From assembly GCF_036884655.1 (NCBI RefSeq), contig NC_088359.1, positions 21,627,001 through 21,691,000 on the forward strand: a DNA stretch of 64,000 nucleotides, written 5' to 3'. This document shows positions 22,506 through 35,360 of the stretch, in pieces. Source of the stretch: Musa acuminata AAA Group (taxonomy: Eukaryota > Streptophyta > Magnoliopsida > Zingiberales > Musaceae). The position numbers were made by a program, and so were the translations under genes. Numbering within the stretch: position 1 is the first letter of the stretch; each line of letters opens with the position of its first letter. A model generated the notes under the pieces. It did not search any database. It had not been told where the DNA came from and saw only the letters and a program-made list of their open reading frames with translations.

Positions 22506-22997
22506 GGGTCACTGAATGGGCATTTCTCTTAACCCAAATCCTTTGGGTCTATCTGTCCTTAGTTACTATATATCTATAGTCCCTTATCTATCTAATACCC
22601 TAGAGACCATATATCAGGTATGGTATTGTCAGGCCCATATAGTTTATACTCGAGTCTTGTTCTAATCAGATTCTCTCGAAGAACTCTTTCTCTCTCAATC
22701 CGAATGACCATAGCTAGGGATTTGTTTAAATAAGAATATATGAGATATTTCTCTCATGACAACAAGAGCAGATGATCTTATATCGACACTCAATAGCCAT
22801 CGTAAGGTTGGCTACCACTCCCGATGATCGGCTGTGTTAGATTTAGAACCTCTGGACCTACAAGTCCAGTATCAAAGAGTAGAATACCTATACATGACAT
22901 ACTTGAAAACCTAGGGAAATCATATATCGTTGAAGACCTACAGATATGTGGGAGAGGATGAAGGAGATCAATTGTCATTCTCTCTAGTGGTGATCCA
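22506..22997 (-). repeat. Cop3 3' untranslated segment, first unit
   Basis: Non-coding sequence from CGGGTCACTGAATGGGC to GGTGATCCA. It is homologous to 23820-24308 and partly to 24625-25019, and closes the first of the tandem units. Confidence 0.75.
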
Positions 22998-24308
22998 TGT
23001 TAGGACCGAAATTAGCACTAAGAGGGGTGGGGAGTGAATTAGTGTTTATAAAAATATTATGTTGAATCAAAAATTTTGTTTTAATTTAAATCCGTATCGA
23101 AAATGCATTCATCATAAAGAACGTGTGAAGAGGAGTAAGCAGCCAAGTCAATAAGCAACATGAAGAAAAGGAATAATAGAAATGAAAAAGTAGAGATCAC
23201 ATTGGATTTATAGTGGTTCGATCGCCGTGACCTACATCCACTACTGATTCCTCTTCCGTCGAGTCTACTAGCATCCATTAATGATTTTCATTCAATGGGC
23301 AAGGATCAACTATCCTTACAACTCTATTATCCTCTTAACATGCTCAGGAGAGAACCTTTACATCCCCACCCACTCCTCTCTTAAATAGAAATCAACACTT
23401 AGAATAGAGGAGGAGAATTCTCACAAGATTACAATAGAGTTTTCTCTTGTTTTTGTTCTTAGTTCTCATGTTTGCTGAGTAGAGATGAGAGAGATATTTA
23501 TAGGCCCCAAATAGATTCAAACTTAGTGCCAAAAAATGTCTCAACCCTGGTTTCCGGGGTACTGGTGATACCACCGCCAGTATTGGGTGGTACTACCGCC
23601 TGACACTCTGATACTGGATGGTACCATCACCTAGTCTGGTAGTACTACCGCCTGACAGAGCCTTGGAGACTAGGTTTTGATGGTATCACCACTTGACAGG
23701 GTGGCACCACCGCTTGGTAGAATTAATTGTTGACGGTACCATCGCCCAAACCTCCTAGGAGGCTGAGCCTCAAGTGGTTCCACCACTCACCTTGGGTGGT
23801 GCCATTGCCTGACGTGGCTTCGGGTCACTCAATGTGCATTTCTCTTAGCCTAAATCCTTTGGAACTATCTGTCCTTAGTTACCATACATCTATAGTCTCT
23901 TATCCATCTAATACCCTAAAGACCGTATACCAGGTATGGTACTGTCAGGCCCATATAGTTTATACTTGAGTTCTAATCAGATTCTCCAGGAGAACTCTTT
24001 CTCTCTCAATCCGAATGACCCTGGCCAGAGATTTGTCTGAGCAAGAATACAAAGGATATTTATCTCATGACACCAAGAGCGGATGTTCTACTATTGACAC
24101 TCAATAGCCCTTGTAAGGTTAGCTACCACTCCCGATGACCGACTGTGCTAGATCTGTAACCTCTAGACCTATAAGTCTGATATCAAAGAGTGGAGTACTC
24201 ATACAGGACATCCTTGAAAACCTTGGGAGATCGTATATTCCTGAAAACCTATATATTTGTAGGAGAGGACGAAGGAGGTCAAATATCCTTCTCTCTAATG
24301 ACGATCCA
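22998..24308 (-). repeat. Cop3 tandem LTR/UTR unit, complete copy
   Basis: A 1311-bp unit from TGTTAGGACCG to the next TGTTAGGACCG at 24309. It consists of an LTR part (polyG near the start, minus-strand TATA around 23490, hairpin array 23560-23815) and a downstream part that belongs to the element's 3' untranslated region. The unit before it is the same sequence split by three insertions. Confidence 0.8.
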
Positions 24309-25019
24309 TGTTAGGACCGAACTCAACACTAAGGGGCGAGAGGGAGGGGAGGGGGGGGGTTACTAGCGGTACCACTGCTAGTACTAGGTGATACTACCGC
24401 CAGTACTGGGCAATACTACCACCTGAGACTCTGACACTAGGTGATACCATCGCCCAATTTGGCGGTACTACCACCTGAGCTCTAGTGGTATCACCACTTG
24501 ATAGGGTGGTACCACTACTTGGCAGCATTAACTACTGATGGTACCACCGCCTAGACCTCTTAGGATGCTGAGCTTCAAGCGGTTCCACCGCTCACCCTAG
24601 GTAGTGCCACCGCTTGACGTGGCTTCGGGTCACTAAATGACATTTCTCTTGGTCTAAATCATTTGGACCTATCTATCCTCAGTTACCATTTATCTATAGT
24701 CATTCATCCATCTAATACCCAGAGACCATATACTGGGCATGGTACTATTAGGCCCATATAGTTTATACTCGAGTCTTGCTCTAATTAGATTCTTCTAGAG
24801 AACTCTTTCTCTCTCAATCTGAATGACCCTGGCCAGGGATTTGTCTGAGCAAGAATACATGAGATATTTCTCTCATGACACCGAGAGCGGATGATCCTCT
24901 ATCAATACTCAATAGCTCTCGTACGGTTGGCTACCACTACCGATGACCGGCTATACTAGATTTGGAACCTCTAGACCTATAAGTCCAGCATCAAAGAGTA
25001 GAGTACTCATACAGGACAT
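24309..25019 (-). repeat. Cop3 tandem unit, partial copy with internal deletion
   Basis: Begins TGTTAGGACCGAAC. After a G-rich run (24333-24358) it jumps about 500 bp forward relative to the complete unit, into the hairpin array. It then continues through the untranslated part and runs into unique 3' region at 25020. Confidence 0.78.
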
Positions 25020-25472
25020 CCTTAGTGTCATAAGTTTATGAATCAGATACACCATTGGGACGACAAAATTACTGTCTAACAATATGGCATCATCAACCAT
25101 CCAACATTTCGTAAGCAAATCAATTAGTGAACTTATTCTCTAATGAGCACCAACACTGTATCCTTAGTGTCCCCACACGAATAGCTATGAGACCTGCTAC
25201 ATCCATTATATGGACGAGTATACAACACGCTAGTTTGTCCGGTTATCTCGAGTAACCTATGACTAAATTATTTAAGATATATGTTTAAAAGTAAATCAGT
25301 CTCAATATCATGATCTCATCATGATCCGATTCCTATTTCACGAATCCATAGACATCACAATATATTCATGTACTGGGCAATATAAAGTGATAAAATACCA
25401 AATAATAATAATAAGCAAAAAGACTGCGTGTCAAGTTATACCTATCATCACTTACATGATTGGCTTGCAGGG
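25020..25472 (-). other. Cop3 3' untranslated region
   Basis: About 450 bp of non-coding sequence linking the LTR units to the pol gene. It stops at CAGGG (25468-25472), the target duplication of element F, and resumes at 41829 with CACCTATGACTAGC. Confidence 0.75.
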
Positions 25473-27382
25473 TGTTGAATCTAGTATTTTGATGATGAAA
25501 CCAATTGATAATTATGTTTATGTTTTAATCTGCATTTTGAGTGATGTGGGAAGCTTCGATCAGGATGAGACAATTAAAGTAGGAAAAATCATGTTGTGCT
25601 GGAGGAACATGTCAGAAGATTGGATGTCAGGCCGATGGATCGGTCGACATATCGATAGAAGGCTTCGGGCCGTGGACTTGGGCATCGGGCCAAGAAGAGT
25701 GGGTATTGCACCAAGGATATCGGAGTTGCGGAGTCAACTGGCCGATTGGGCAATAAGCTGCAGGAGAGGACGATGCGCCGAAGAATCGGACGAAGCATCG
25801 AGGGACCAATGATATGCCGGACAACTTAGTTAATTGCTTAGGATTAATTGTCTCGATCGAAGTTTTGTTTTAAGTGTGCAGGATTAACTACGATGAAAGA
25901 AAGACATGCAGCAGGAGTTGCGCTGGAGTCAAAACTATGATCACGTTGGGAGTTCGAGAGCTCGACGGAAGTCCGGACGGTCGTCGGAAGTTTTGCGGGA
26001 ACAAATCCGAGAAGTCTAGGAGCTTGCCAAAAAAAGCTCATCGGAACTTGCCAAGATCAAATCGTGAAGTCTTGGCAAATCACAGAGTAAGATCAAGCTA
26101 TCGGTGCCTTGGTTACCCTTTCATTACCGAAAGTCCGCAGAATGGTTTCCGAGAGTTTATCGGAAGACCGCCGGAAGCTAGCCGGAAGAAGTCTTGACTT
26201 GCGGACTTTGTAGTAGCTTAGGAAATATCTTTAAATTCGTAGTTAGTACATTAATTAGGGTTAGGATTAGGTGTTATTCCTATAACCCACGTAGGGGCCA
26301 ATTGGGCCCGAGTTCGGACTGGTTTGGGCCAAGTTTGGAGCCCAACCAGTGAGCTGAAATAGTATAGGCGGTGGCACCGCCCAAGAGAGGGTCTCCTAGG
26401 AAAGCTGGGCGGTGCAACTGCCCTAGGCAGGCGGTGGCACCGCCAGGGCTCAATCTCCGAGCGAGACTAGGCGGTGCAACCACCTTTGACAGAGGTGCAA
26501 CCGCCCCAGTCAGGCAGTGGCATCACCTGAGCTCGGTCTCCGAGCTCTAGCAGGAGGTGCAACCGCCCCTGACAGGAGGTGGCACCGCCTAGAGGCTCAG
26601 TCTTCGAGCTCTGCCAGGCGGTGCAACCGCCAGACCCCGGAATTCCAAGAGATTATAGTTTTGAGCTCGAAATTCAAATTGGGTTGGGGCCTATAAATAC
26701 CCCACCCTTTCAGCAATGAAAGGGTAACCAAGGCACCGATAGCTTGATCTTACTCTGTGATTTTAGAGCTCAAAAATATTGTAAAGTCTAGAAGTTCTCC
26801 TCCCTCTTTTCTTCCAAGCTTTGATCTTTCAAGAGAGGAGAGAAAAGTTTGTAAGGGTTGTCTCCTAAGCCCATCAAAAGGAGTGAAACTGTAAAAGGGT
26901 AGTTGGCCTTCGCCTATTGAAGGAAGGCCTCTAGTGGACGTCGGTGACCTCGTTGGTGGAGGAAGCCAGAAGTGGATGTAGGTCAAGATTGACTGAACCA
27001 CTCTAAAATCGCGGTGCTCTTTGGTTTGTATTTACTTTGAGCATGTTATCTTTACTGCAAACCTCCTCAATAGCTTACTGCCTTCTGCGCTTTTACGATC
27101 GTGTTTCAAAGTTTAGTATTTTCCGAATCGGTGTTTAGACGTAAATCAGTTTTATCGTACGAACATCATATTTCAGTTTGAGCTTACATTCTGATTTCAT
27201 CATAACTGCAAACTGCCTCTATAGATTCGCTTTAACTATATCTTGCTTGATCACAAGTTAAAGTTATTTGCAAATCAGCTTTTCTATCGAAATCGCTCTT
27301 ATCGTACGAACGCAGGTTTAACCGTCGAAAGTTTTTTGCTGCACTAATTCACCCCCCCCTCATAGTGCTCTTGATCCTAACA
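25473..27382 (+). repeat. 5' LTR of element F
   Basis: 1910 bp, TGTTGAATCTAG..GATCCTAACA. TATA in CCTATAAATACCCC is at 26691-26700, the hairpin array is at about 26366-26640 and a C8 run is at 27352-27359. Confidence 0.9.
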
Positions 27383-27384
27383 AT

Positions 27385-27396
27385 TGGTATCAAAGC
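27385..27396 (+). other. Primer-binding site of element F
   Basis: TGGTATCAAAGC, one mismatch to the initiator tRNA-Met complement found in G and H. Confidence 0.85.
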
Positions 27397-27432
27397 CCGG
27401 TATTTCTCATTTCGGATTTACACCCGAGAGAA

Positions 27433-28113
27433 ATGGCTCTTCATGGCTTTCAAGAGGGTTTTTCGGTTGTTTGTCCAACGTTGTTTAATGGATTGGACTA
27501 CACTTATTGGAAAACTCGAATGGGAGTTTTCTTGATTTCTATGAATTTGGATTTATGGAATATTGTTGAAAATGGTTTTCAACTTCCCTCTAAACCAATG
27601 AACGAATGGTCTGATTTGGAGAAGAAGTATTTTTCTTTAAACGCAAAGGCTATGAATGCCTTATTTTGCGCTTTGGACAAAAATGAGTTCAATCGGGTTT
27701 CTTTGTGCGAAATGGCTTTTGACATATGGCACACTTTTGAAATCACACATGAAGGCACTTCTAGAGTTAAAGATTCGAAAATCAATTTTTTGATTCATGA
27801 TTTCGAGCTTTTTCAAATGAAGCCAAGCGAAACCATTGGTGACATATACACCCGTTTTACGGATGTCGTCAATGGTTTAAGAGCTCTTGGCAAATGTTTT
27901 TCGGATTTTGAACTCGTAAACAAGATTTTGCGTTCTCTTTCTAAGAAGTGGGATTCAAAAGTAACTACAATACAAGAAGATAAAAACCTAAAAAACTTAC
28001 CACTTGAAGAACTGATTGGTTCGTTGATAACCTATGAAATGGTGCATAATGCACATGATGAACATGATGAACAAAACAACCTTCCAAAGAACAGGAAGGA
28101 TTTGGAACCCTAG
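27433..28113 (+). CDS. Copia gag (capsid part), element F
   Basis: 226 residues, intact from ATG 27433 (MALHGFQEGF) to TAG 28113. Motifs shared with the gag of G are FNGLDYTYWKTRMGVFLIS, LNAKAMNALFCALDKNEFNR, HEGTSRVKDSKIN, MKPSETIGD.YTRFTDVVNG and LPLEELIGSLITYEM, which place it in the copia gag (UBN2-type) family. Past the stop, the same frame carries an acidic/lysine-rich remnant (about 28114-28347, TKWDESSSSENEEKI, then GEVANYA). The CCHC knuckle present in G is missing. It could supply a capsid-like protein or be inert. Confidence 0.82.
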   Translation: MALHGFQEGFSVVCPTLFNGLDYTYWKTRMGVFLISMNLDLWNIVENGFQLPSKPMNEWSDLEKKYFSLNAKAMNALFCALDKNEFNRVSLCEMAFDIWHTFEITHEGTSRVKDSKINFLIHDFELFQMKPSETIGDIYTRFTDVVNGLRALGKCFSDFELVNKILRSLSKKWDSKVTTIQEDKNLKNLPLEELIGSLITYEMVHNAHDEHDEQNNLPKNRKDLEP

Positions 28114-28347
28114 AAAAATGAATATCACTTGAGCGATGACTCAAGTGATAAGGACAATGATGAACTTGAACTTCGAACACTAAATTTTAATAAGTTTATT
28201 AAATAAAAATATAAAATAATTGATGAACTTGAACGAAGGAAGAGGCCAAAGAAGAAGAACACAAAGTGGGATGAATCAAGCTCCTCCGAAAATGAGGAGA
28301 AAATCAAGAAAGGCGAGGTGGCAAACTACGCCTTAACCACTTTCAAT

Positions 28348-30037
28348 GATAAGGTAATCGAAATCCCCCTGATTTTTTTTGAAATTATTTGATGCTTTCA
28401 TGATATATTTTCTTTTTTAGTCTAGAATTAATTTTCTTGAAAATTACATATTTAAAAATAAAAATACAAAAATTATGATCATGCTAGTAATTTCGAAAAT
28501 GATAATATTGCATATTTTATGATAAACAAACAAAATGATTTTGATTGAAAATATGAAATCATGGTTAAGAAGTAATAATGTGTATCATGTTTGATTAACA
28601 TTGTTGAAAGAAATCATGTTTGATTTGAAGTAATGCATAATGATGTAATGAAAATATTAAATGTTTTTGATACAATGATTGACAATTTTATGCATGAGAT
28701 TTTAAGTTATACATGATGATAAGCATGTGTTATTTTCATGAGTGTATTTGAAAAACATATGGCAAAACCATGTCCGAATGCATGAAAGTGTTAAATTTCA
28801 TTTTCGGATTTTCTTGACCATAACAATTCATTTTTGAGAATCTATTGATCTTGATAGTTTTATGACGAAATTCATTTTTCGATCCTAAACGTTGATGCAT
28901 GCTTTTATTTAACATAAATGAAAAAGCATGCTAACATGAAATCAATCACTTTAAATGAAATACTTAAAAAAAAAAAGGGAAAATATATTATCAATGAAAT
29001 CATGAATCTACCTATGTTATGAATTTTGTGAACCATAAAAGTGATTTTGATGATTTGAATTTGAAATGAGTTTTATCAAAATCATGATATTGATTTATTG
29101 GAATAACATGAGATTACATTTGATGATCATTTTGATTCATGGAATTTTAGATTCATGACTTGGTCTTACATTTGTTTATGAGTTGAGATCTTTGTACCTT
29201 TGAATTATTCCCTTCTCCTTTTAATTTTTGAATTTATGCATGTTATATGTCAAATATTTGAAACCATGTTTTGGTATCATGCATATCTAAGAAATGTTGA
29301 TTTGACAAATTGAATGAGTTGAAAAAGAATGATGATTTTTCTCTTGAATATAACTTGTGATATTTTTTATATAAATCATCATTTTGATTTCTCGACATTC
29401 GATACATGAGATTTTATTATAAATCAAAATTTCTCATTAATCGATCTCCTACGATTTTACTTGGTATTCTCTTGAGAGGAGATTTTCTAAATGAATCATG
29501 ATTTTTCCTTATGAGTTCTTAGAGTTATTACTTAATTTTCTTTTAAAACAAGATCTCTTCTTTGTACTCCTATGATTTTTCTTGATATTTTATTTAAAGA
29601 AGATATTTACTATATGAATCATGTCTTTTGGTATTCAAATGATTTTATCCTTCATGACATGATTTCTTTGTATTTATGGCTTGCATGGCTTGAAATGTTT
29701 TGGTATGATGCATACAATGATGAAATATTTATGAAGTTAAAATGATGTATGCAATACTTATGATAATGATATGCATGATGTATTGCATATGATGTGTATC
29801 ATGAATGCTTGAAATGATGAATGTTTGGTATCATGATCAACATGTTAATAAATGCTTAAAAATTTTAATGTTTGAGTATCATGTATGATATGCCTATTAA
29901 TGATGATTGATTTATTTTTTGGTATCGTGCATAAAAAATAAGGTTTTTGAAATTATGTATGTTTTAATTTGAATATATAATGATGCACAAATAAGATTGA
30001 TACTTACCTTTGTCATAATATGAAAATTGATATAAAG
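28348..30037 (+). other. AT-rich non-coding interior of element F, left part
   Basis: About 1.7 kb, rich in TTGATTTATG/CATGAT-like words, without a frame. It is homologous on the opposite strand to 46300-47440 of element H. It starts straight after an AG/GTAATC that resembles a splice donor. Element G is inserted at its right end. Confidence 0.7.
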
Positions 30038-32082
30038 TGTTAGGATCGAGAGCACTAAGAGGGGGGGGGGGGGGGGTGAATTAGTGCAGCGGAAATCTTA
30101 CAGCGATTTAAAACCAAAAGCTGCGTTCGTTCAATAAAAACTATTATGATGCAAAAACTAATTCTCAGTTTGTATCTAAGTGCAGTTTGAGTCTAAGCGC
30201 AGATTGCGTCTAAGCGCAGTTTGCGTCTAAACATAGTTTGCGTCTAAGCGCAGTTTGCGTCTAAGCGCAGTTTTACGTCTAAACACAGATTTACGTCTAA
30301 ACGCAGTTTTACGTCTAAACGTAGTTTTACGTCTAAACTCAGTTTACGTCTAAAACGTCTAAACACAGTTTGGACAGTTTTACGTCTAAACGCAATTTTA
30401 CGTCTAAACGCAGATTTACGTCTAAACGCAGTTTTACGTCTAAACGCAGATTTACGTCCAAACTCAGTTTACGTCTAAAACGTCTAAACACAGTTTGAGC
30501 AGTTTTACGTCTAAATGTAATTTTACGTCTAGATGCAGTTTCAAAAGGAGCTGAACTTTAGAAATTGGTTCGTAAGAGCGCAGAAGACAGTTTTGCAGAA
30601 TCAAGGCGTAAACGTAAACTGCAATGTAAATATCGTACGAAAACACTGGTTTACGTCTGAAAACAGATTCGGACAGATCAGCACTTAAAGACTTGTTCGT
30701 GAAGGCGTAGAAGACAGTTTTGCAGAATTAAAACGTAAGCGTAAACTGTAATGTACGAAAACACCGATTTACGTCTGAATACAGATTCGGAAAGAACAGC
30801 ACTTAGAACTTGTTCGTAAAAACGCAGAGAGCAGTAGTAATGAAGGAGGTTTGCAGTAAGGATAAAGTGCTAAAAAATAAACGCAAACCAGAGATTTAGA
30901 GTGGTTCGGTCAGTCTTGACCTACTCCACTTTTGGCTTCCTCCACCGACGAGGTCACCGACGTCAACTAGGGGCCTTCCTTCAATAGGCGAAGGCCAAAC
31001 TGCCCTTTTACAGTTTCTCTCCTTTTGACAGGCTCAGGAGACAACCTTTACAGACCTTTCTCTCCTCACTTTACAACTGAAAACTTGAAGAACAGAAGGA
31101 GAAGACTTAAAGGCTTTACAACACTTTTGAGCTCTTAGAATCACAGAAAAGATCAAGATTTCGGTGTAGGTCTGTATCTTTTCAGTGCTGAATGGGTGGG
31201 GTATTTATAGGCCCCAACCCAATTCAAATTTGGAGCTCAAAACGATCAAATCCCGGAATTCCGGGATCAAGCGGTTGCACCTCTTGACTGGAGAGGTTGC
31301 ACCGCCTGGCAGAGCTCGAAGACCGAGCTCAGGCGGTGCTACCTCTCTGCCAGGGAGGTTGCACCGCCCAGTCTTGCTCGAAGACTGAGCTCAGGCGGTG
31401 CCACCTCTCTGTCAGGGAGGTTGCACCGCCCAATCTAGCTCGAAGACTGAGCTCAGGCGGTGCCACCTCCCGGCTGGGGAGGTTGCACCGCCCAGTCTTG
31501 TTGGAAGGCCTAGCCCAGGCGGTGCCACCTCCTAGCCTGGGCGGTTGCACCTCCTGGTGCAATCAGGGTCCGAATGGTTCATTCCATTCGGCCCAATTTC
31601 AGTCTTTCAGGGGCCCAATTGCCACAAGATTAAGCCAATGGGATCACCTCCCATTTTCCAACTTAATCAACGTGCTAACTACGATTAAATCTAAGACAAT
31701 TTCTGCAGCTTTGCTTCGGTGCGTCAATCGCTCCTTCCGGCGAGTTTCCGGCGAACTTCCGTCGATCATCCGATGAACCCTCGGTGATGCTCCTGCGGAC
31801 TTTCGGCAAACTCCTGGACTTTGCGACGATCCACTTGGCAAGTTCCGACGAGCTTCGCTTGGCAAGCTTTTGGACTTCTCGGATCTGTTCTCGCAGAACC
31901 TCCGACGACCGTCCGAACTTCCGTCGAACTCTCGAACTCCCAACGTGATCATGAACTTGACTCCGGCGCAACTCCTGCTGCTTGTCTATCTTTCATCGTA
32001 GTTAATCCTGCACACTTATCTCAACACATAGATTAGACAACAAATGACAATTGACTTCATCATCAAAATCCGAGATTCAACA
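30038..32082 (-). repeat. 3' LTR of element G
   Basis: Starts TGTTAGGATCGAGAG and ends CGAGATTCAACA on the plus strand. It has a G16 run at 30061-30076, an 18-bp minisatellite at 30166-30540, minus-strand TATA at 31201-31210 and a hairpin array at about 31255-31555. Confidence 0.95.
30166..30540 (-). repeat. 18-bp LTR minisatellite, about 21 copies
   Basis: Units of the form TTTACGTCTAAACGCAGA with irregular spacing. The matching array in the other LTR (37127-37484) is about one unit shorter. Confidence 0.92.
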
Positions 32083-32916
32083 ATCTCCCCCTTTTTGATG
32101 ATGACAATCAATTGATAATGGAGTTATCCTTAACTCCCCCTGTCTATATGCCATCGTTGAGATAAGTCAACCTTGAATTCAAGACTTAAGAATTCAAGTG
32201 ACGTATTGATAAGTTAGATCAGTTAAACTTATCAATACTCCCATCATGATACTTATCATGATATATCTCTTCAAAGATGATGTCAGGGCTTGACATACAT
32301 CATCAAGTTTGTATGATTGTGTTTGTAACTATTCATCATATAGTTTGAACATTATCATATAAAGCTGTGAAACACTATTACATGATGCACACATTTAAAA
32401 TATTCTAGCAAGTTTTGCATTTTCTTCACATGATAAGATATCAACTCAGGGCATAATGCAAACTTTAGCACATGTTCATATATCTCTTGGTGATGCAAGG
32501 ATGGCATAATCATAGCAGTGTTTATAGCATCATTCATAGTATTTCTAATCATGGCAGTGTTTATCAATTCATATATATATCTCCCCCTTTGTCATCAACA
32601 AAAAGCATAGTAATCATGATACCAGAAAATAATAATAGCAAGCTTATAGAGGAATTTTACATAGATTGCTTTAAATACTTCTTCCCCTTTGTGTTATAAT
32701 CCATTGTCTATGTAAAGATTTTGCAGGATGGAATACATACACATGAATCACTTCATCAATTCTATTTCAGAAACTCATTTTTTATGAAAGTGTACGAGAA
32801 AATCTGTTCCATAAATAAGATGCATTCGGACAAGATTTTGTTGCAGATTTTCACATATAATCATAGAAACATGGCAATCAAGTGGTTTGATTATTCAACA
32901 TAGTCCGAAAAATAAT
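32083..32916 (-). other. Polypurine tract and 3' untranslated region of G
   Basis: The terminal tract (minus strand AAAAAGGGGGAGATT) is at 32083-32096. A second purine motif is at about 32579-32605 (plus strand CTCCCCCTTTGTCATCAACA). No gene is present. Confidence 0.8.
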
Positions 32917-34425
32917 TTATCTGTTCGGACACATCAACATTCCTAGTTCTCTTCTTATAAAATCAAATTGTTCTTCACTTAGAGGTTTTGTAAAAATATC
33001 AGCTAGTTGATGTTTCGTATCAATGAACTCTATGATTATATCATGATTCGCAACATGATCTCGTATAAAGTGATGTCTGATATCAATATGTTTTGTTCTT
33101 GAGTGTTGTATAGGATTCTTTGTTAAGCATATTGCACTTGTGTTATCACATTTAATTGGAATATTTTTGAGATGAACTTTATAATCTTCTAAGGTATTTT
33201 TCATCCATACAACTTGTGCACAGCATGCACTTGCTGCAATATATTCAGCTTCGGTTGTTGATAGTGCAACCGAGTTTTGTTTCTTAGATGACCAGGAAAC
33301 AAGGGCATGTCCTAAAAATTGACATGATCCTAATGTGCTTTTTCTATCTAGTCTACAGCCAGCGAAGTCCGCATCAGCATAAGCTGTTAACTCAAAATTT
33401 TCTGATTTTGGGTACCATAATCCTAGATTTGTGGTTCCATTAAGATATCTAAGTATTTTTTTAACTGCTTTGAGATGAGATATCTTAGGGTTTGATTGAA
33501 ATCTAGCACAAAGTCCTACACTGAACATGATGTCTGGTCTGGTGGCAGTGAGGTAAAGTAAACTTCCTATCATACCCCTATAAGTTTTTTGATCAAAGCT
33601 TTCTCCACTTTCATCAATTTCTAACTTAGTGGAGGTGCTCATAGGAGTGTTACTAGCCTTTGAGTTGTTCATATTAAACCTTTTTAATAAATTCATGGCA
33701 TATTTAGTTTGACTAATAAAGATGCCATTGCTTAGTTGTTTGATTTGTAAACCTAAGAAGAATGTTAATTCTCCCATTAAGCTCATTTCGAATTCAAGAC
33801 TCATAGTTTTAGCAAAAGATTCACAAAGAGATTCATTTGTAGAGCCAAAGATGATATCATCAACATAAATCTGAACAATGAGAAAATTATTTTCAAAATT
33901 CTTGATAAACAATGTAGTATCAACCTTGCCTTTTATGAAATTATTTTCAATGAGAAAAGAACTAAGTCTCTCATACCAAGCCCTTGGGGCTTGTTTTAAA
34001 CCATAGAGAGCTTTAGTTAATCTAAACACATGATTAGGGAGGCTATTATTCTCAAATCCAGGAGGTTGTTCAACATAAACTTCTTCGGAAATAAAACCAT
34101 TTAGAAAAGCGCTTTTAACATCCATTTGAAATAACTTAAAATTATTACAACTAGCGTAGGCAAGGAGCATCCTTATGGCTTCCAATCGAGCCACAGGTGC
34201 GAAGGTTTCTTCGTAATCGATACCTTCTTCTTGGTTGAAACCTTTGGCCACTAATCTAGCCTTGTTTCTAACCACGATACCATTTTCATCTTGCTTGTTT
34301 CTAAAGACCCATTTAGTACCAATAACTAAATGGTCATTTGGCCTAGGAACAAGCGTCCACACCTCATTTCTCTCAAATTGATTCAATTCATCTTGCATTG
34401 CGATAATCCATGAATCATCTTTCAT
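32917..34425 (-). CDS. Copia reverse transcriptase and RNase H, element G
   Basis: An intact 502-residue stretch. RT spans residues 1-250, with [10 protein letters not shown] (Asp 102), [10 protein letters not shown] and the catalytic YVDDIIFGS (187-190). RNase H spans about 345-500, with AYADADFAG (from 349), [10 protein letters not shown] and [15 protein letters not shown]. It ends with [15 protein letters not shown] and MCPNR. It would copy the genomic RNA into DNA in the particle. The ATG at 34425 is internal. The polyprotein frame continues upstream but is cut by a TAA at 34453. All key residues are present, so this domain could be active if the upstream stop were read through. Confidence 0.93.
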   Translation of the reverse strand: MKDDSWIIAMQDELNQFERNEVWTLVPRPNDHLVIGTKWVFRNKQDENGIVVRNKARLVAKGFNQEEGIDYEETFAPVARLEAIRMLLAYASCNNFKLFQMDVKSAFLNGFISEEVYVEQPPGFENNSLPNHVFRLTKALYGLKQAPRAWYERLSSFLIENNFIKGKVDTTLFIKNFENNFLIVQIYVDDIIFGSTNESLCESFAKTMSLEFEMSLMGELTFFLGLQIKQLSNGIFISQTKYAMNLLKRFNMNNSKASNTPMSTSTKLEIDESGESFDQKTYRGMIGSLLYLTATRPDIMFSVGLCARFQSNPKISHLKAVKKILRYLNGTTNLGLWYPKSENFELTAYADADFAGCRLDRKSTLGSCQFLGHALVSWSSKKQNSVALSTTEAEYIAASACCAQVVWMKNTLEDYKVHLKNIPIKCDNTSAICLTKNPIQHSRTKHIDIRHHFIRDHVANHDIIIEFIDTKHQLADIFTKPLSEEQFDFIRRELGMLMCPNR

Positions 34426-34452
34426 GGCTTCATCAACACATTTGGGTTCAAT

Positions 34453-35360
34453 TTACGAAAGAAAGGCGGCGTTGGCACAATAATTTTTAAAAGAAGATCG
34501 TGTTTGAACCCCCTTTGATGTGTCTCCTAGGATTAGCTCCTTAGGATGAGCATCTACATACTTCCAATCCTTGGGTAAGGAAATCTGGGAAGTGGATGCA
34601 TCTAAGTTGCTAGTTGGAGACGGGGTTTCGTTTAAATTCAAGGAATCAAAATTAACATCATCATCAAGATCATTTTTCTTAATTTCTGAAATCTCATTGA
34701 AAACAACATGGATGGATTCTTCAATAATTAAGGTTCTTTTATTGAAAATACGAAAAGCTTTAGAAACCGAAGAATAACCAAGAAAGATTCCTTCATCAGA
34801 TTTAGCATCGAATTTTCCTAAGTTATCCTTTTCATTCAAGATAAAACACTTACACCCAAAGACTTTAAAATATGAGACATTGGGTTTTTTGTTATTCCAT
34901 AACTCATAAGGAGTTTTGGTGAGTAAGGGTCTTACTAGAACTCTATTCAAAATATAGCATGCAGTGTTTACAGCTTCGGCCCAAAAATATTTGGGTAGGC
35001 TATGTTCATTCAACATGGTTCTTGCCATTTCTTGCAAATTTCGATTTTTTCTTTCTACTACCCCATTTTGTTGAGGATTTCTTGGAGTAGAGAAATTATG
35101 GTTGTATCCATTGAGTTCACAGAATTCTTGAAATCATGGTTTTGAAATTCTCCACCATGATCACTTCTAATTGACGAAATCATAGATCCCTTCTCATTTT
35201 GAACAAGTTTACAAAACTTAGTAAAGTATCTAAAGCATTCATTTTTCTGTTTTAAGAAGTAGGTCCATGTATATCTGCTATAGTCATCAACAATGACAAA
35301 GGCGTATTTGCTACCTCCTAGACTCGATGTAGAGATTGGTCCGAACAAGTCCATATGGCC
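34453..35360 (-). pseudogene. Copia integrase, element G
   Basis: DDE core pieces are MDLFGPISTSSLGGSKYAFV, IVDDYSRYTWTYFL, IRSDHGGEF and ARTMLNEHSLPKYFW, then AVNTACYILNRVL and the C-terminal PYELWNNKKPNVSYFKVFGC. The stretch between about 35350 and 35100 is shifted into another frame and then returns, so two small indels compensate each other. A nonsense codon at 34453 separates integrase from RT. Confidence 0.88.

Noticed and set aside
25321..25812. 163-residue open frame across the start of the F LTR
   Set aside because: It spans the Cop3 UTR/LTR boundary, created by insertion. Homologous LTRs have similar open stretches on both strands because of GC-rich sequence, with no conserved start.
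30166..30540. Regularly repeated 18-bp units considered as a CRISPR-like array
   Set aside because: Units are contiguous with degenerate changes and no unique spacers. It lies inside an LTR of a plant retrotransposon.
31297..31776. 159-residue open frame in the G LTR (repeated at 38241-38720)
   Set aside because: Translation of the hairpin array in U3. It is present in several frames and on both strands, with no codon constraint visible.
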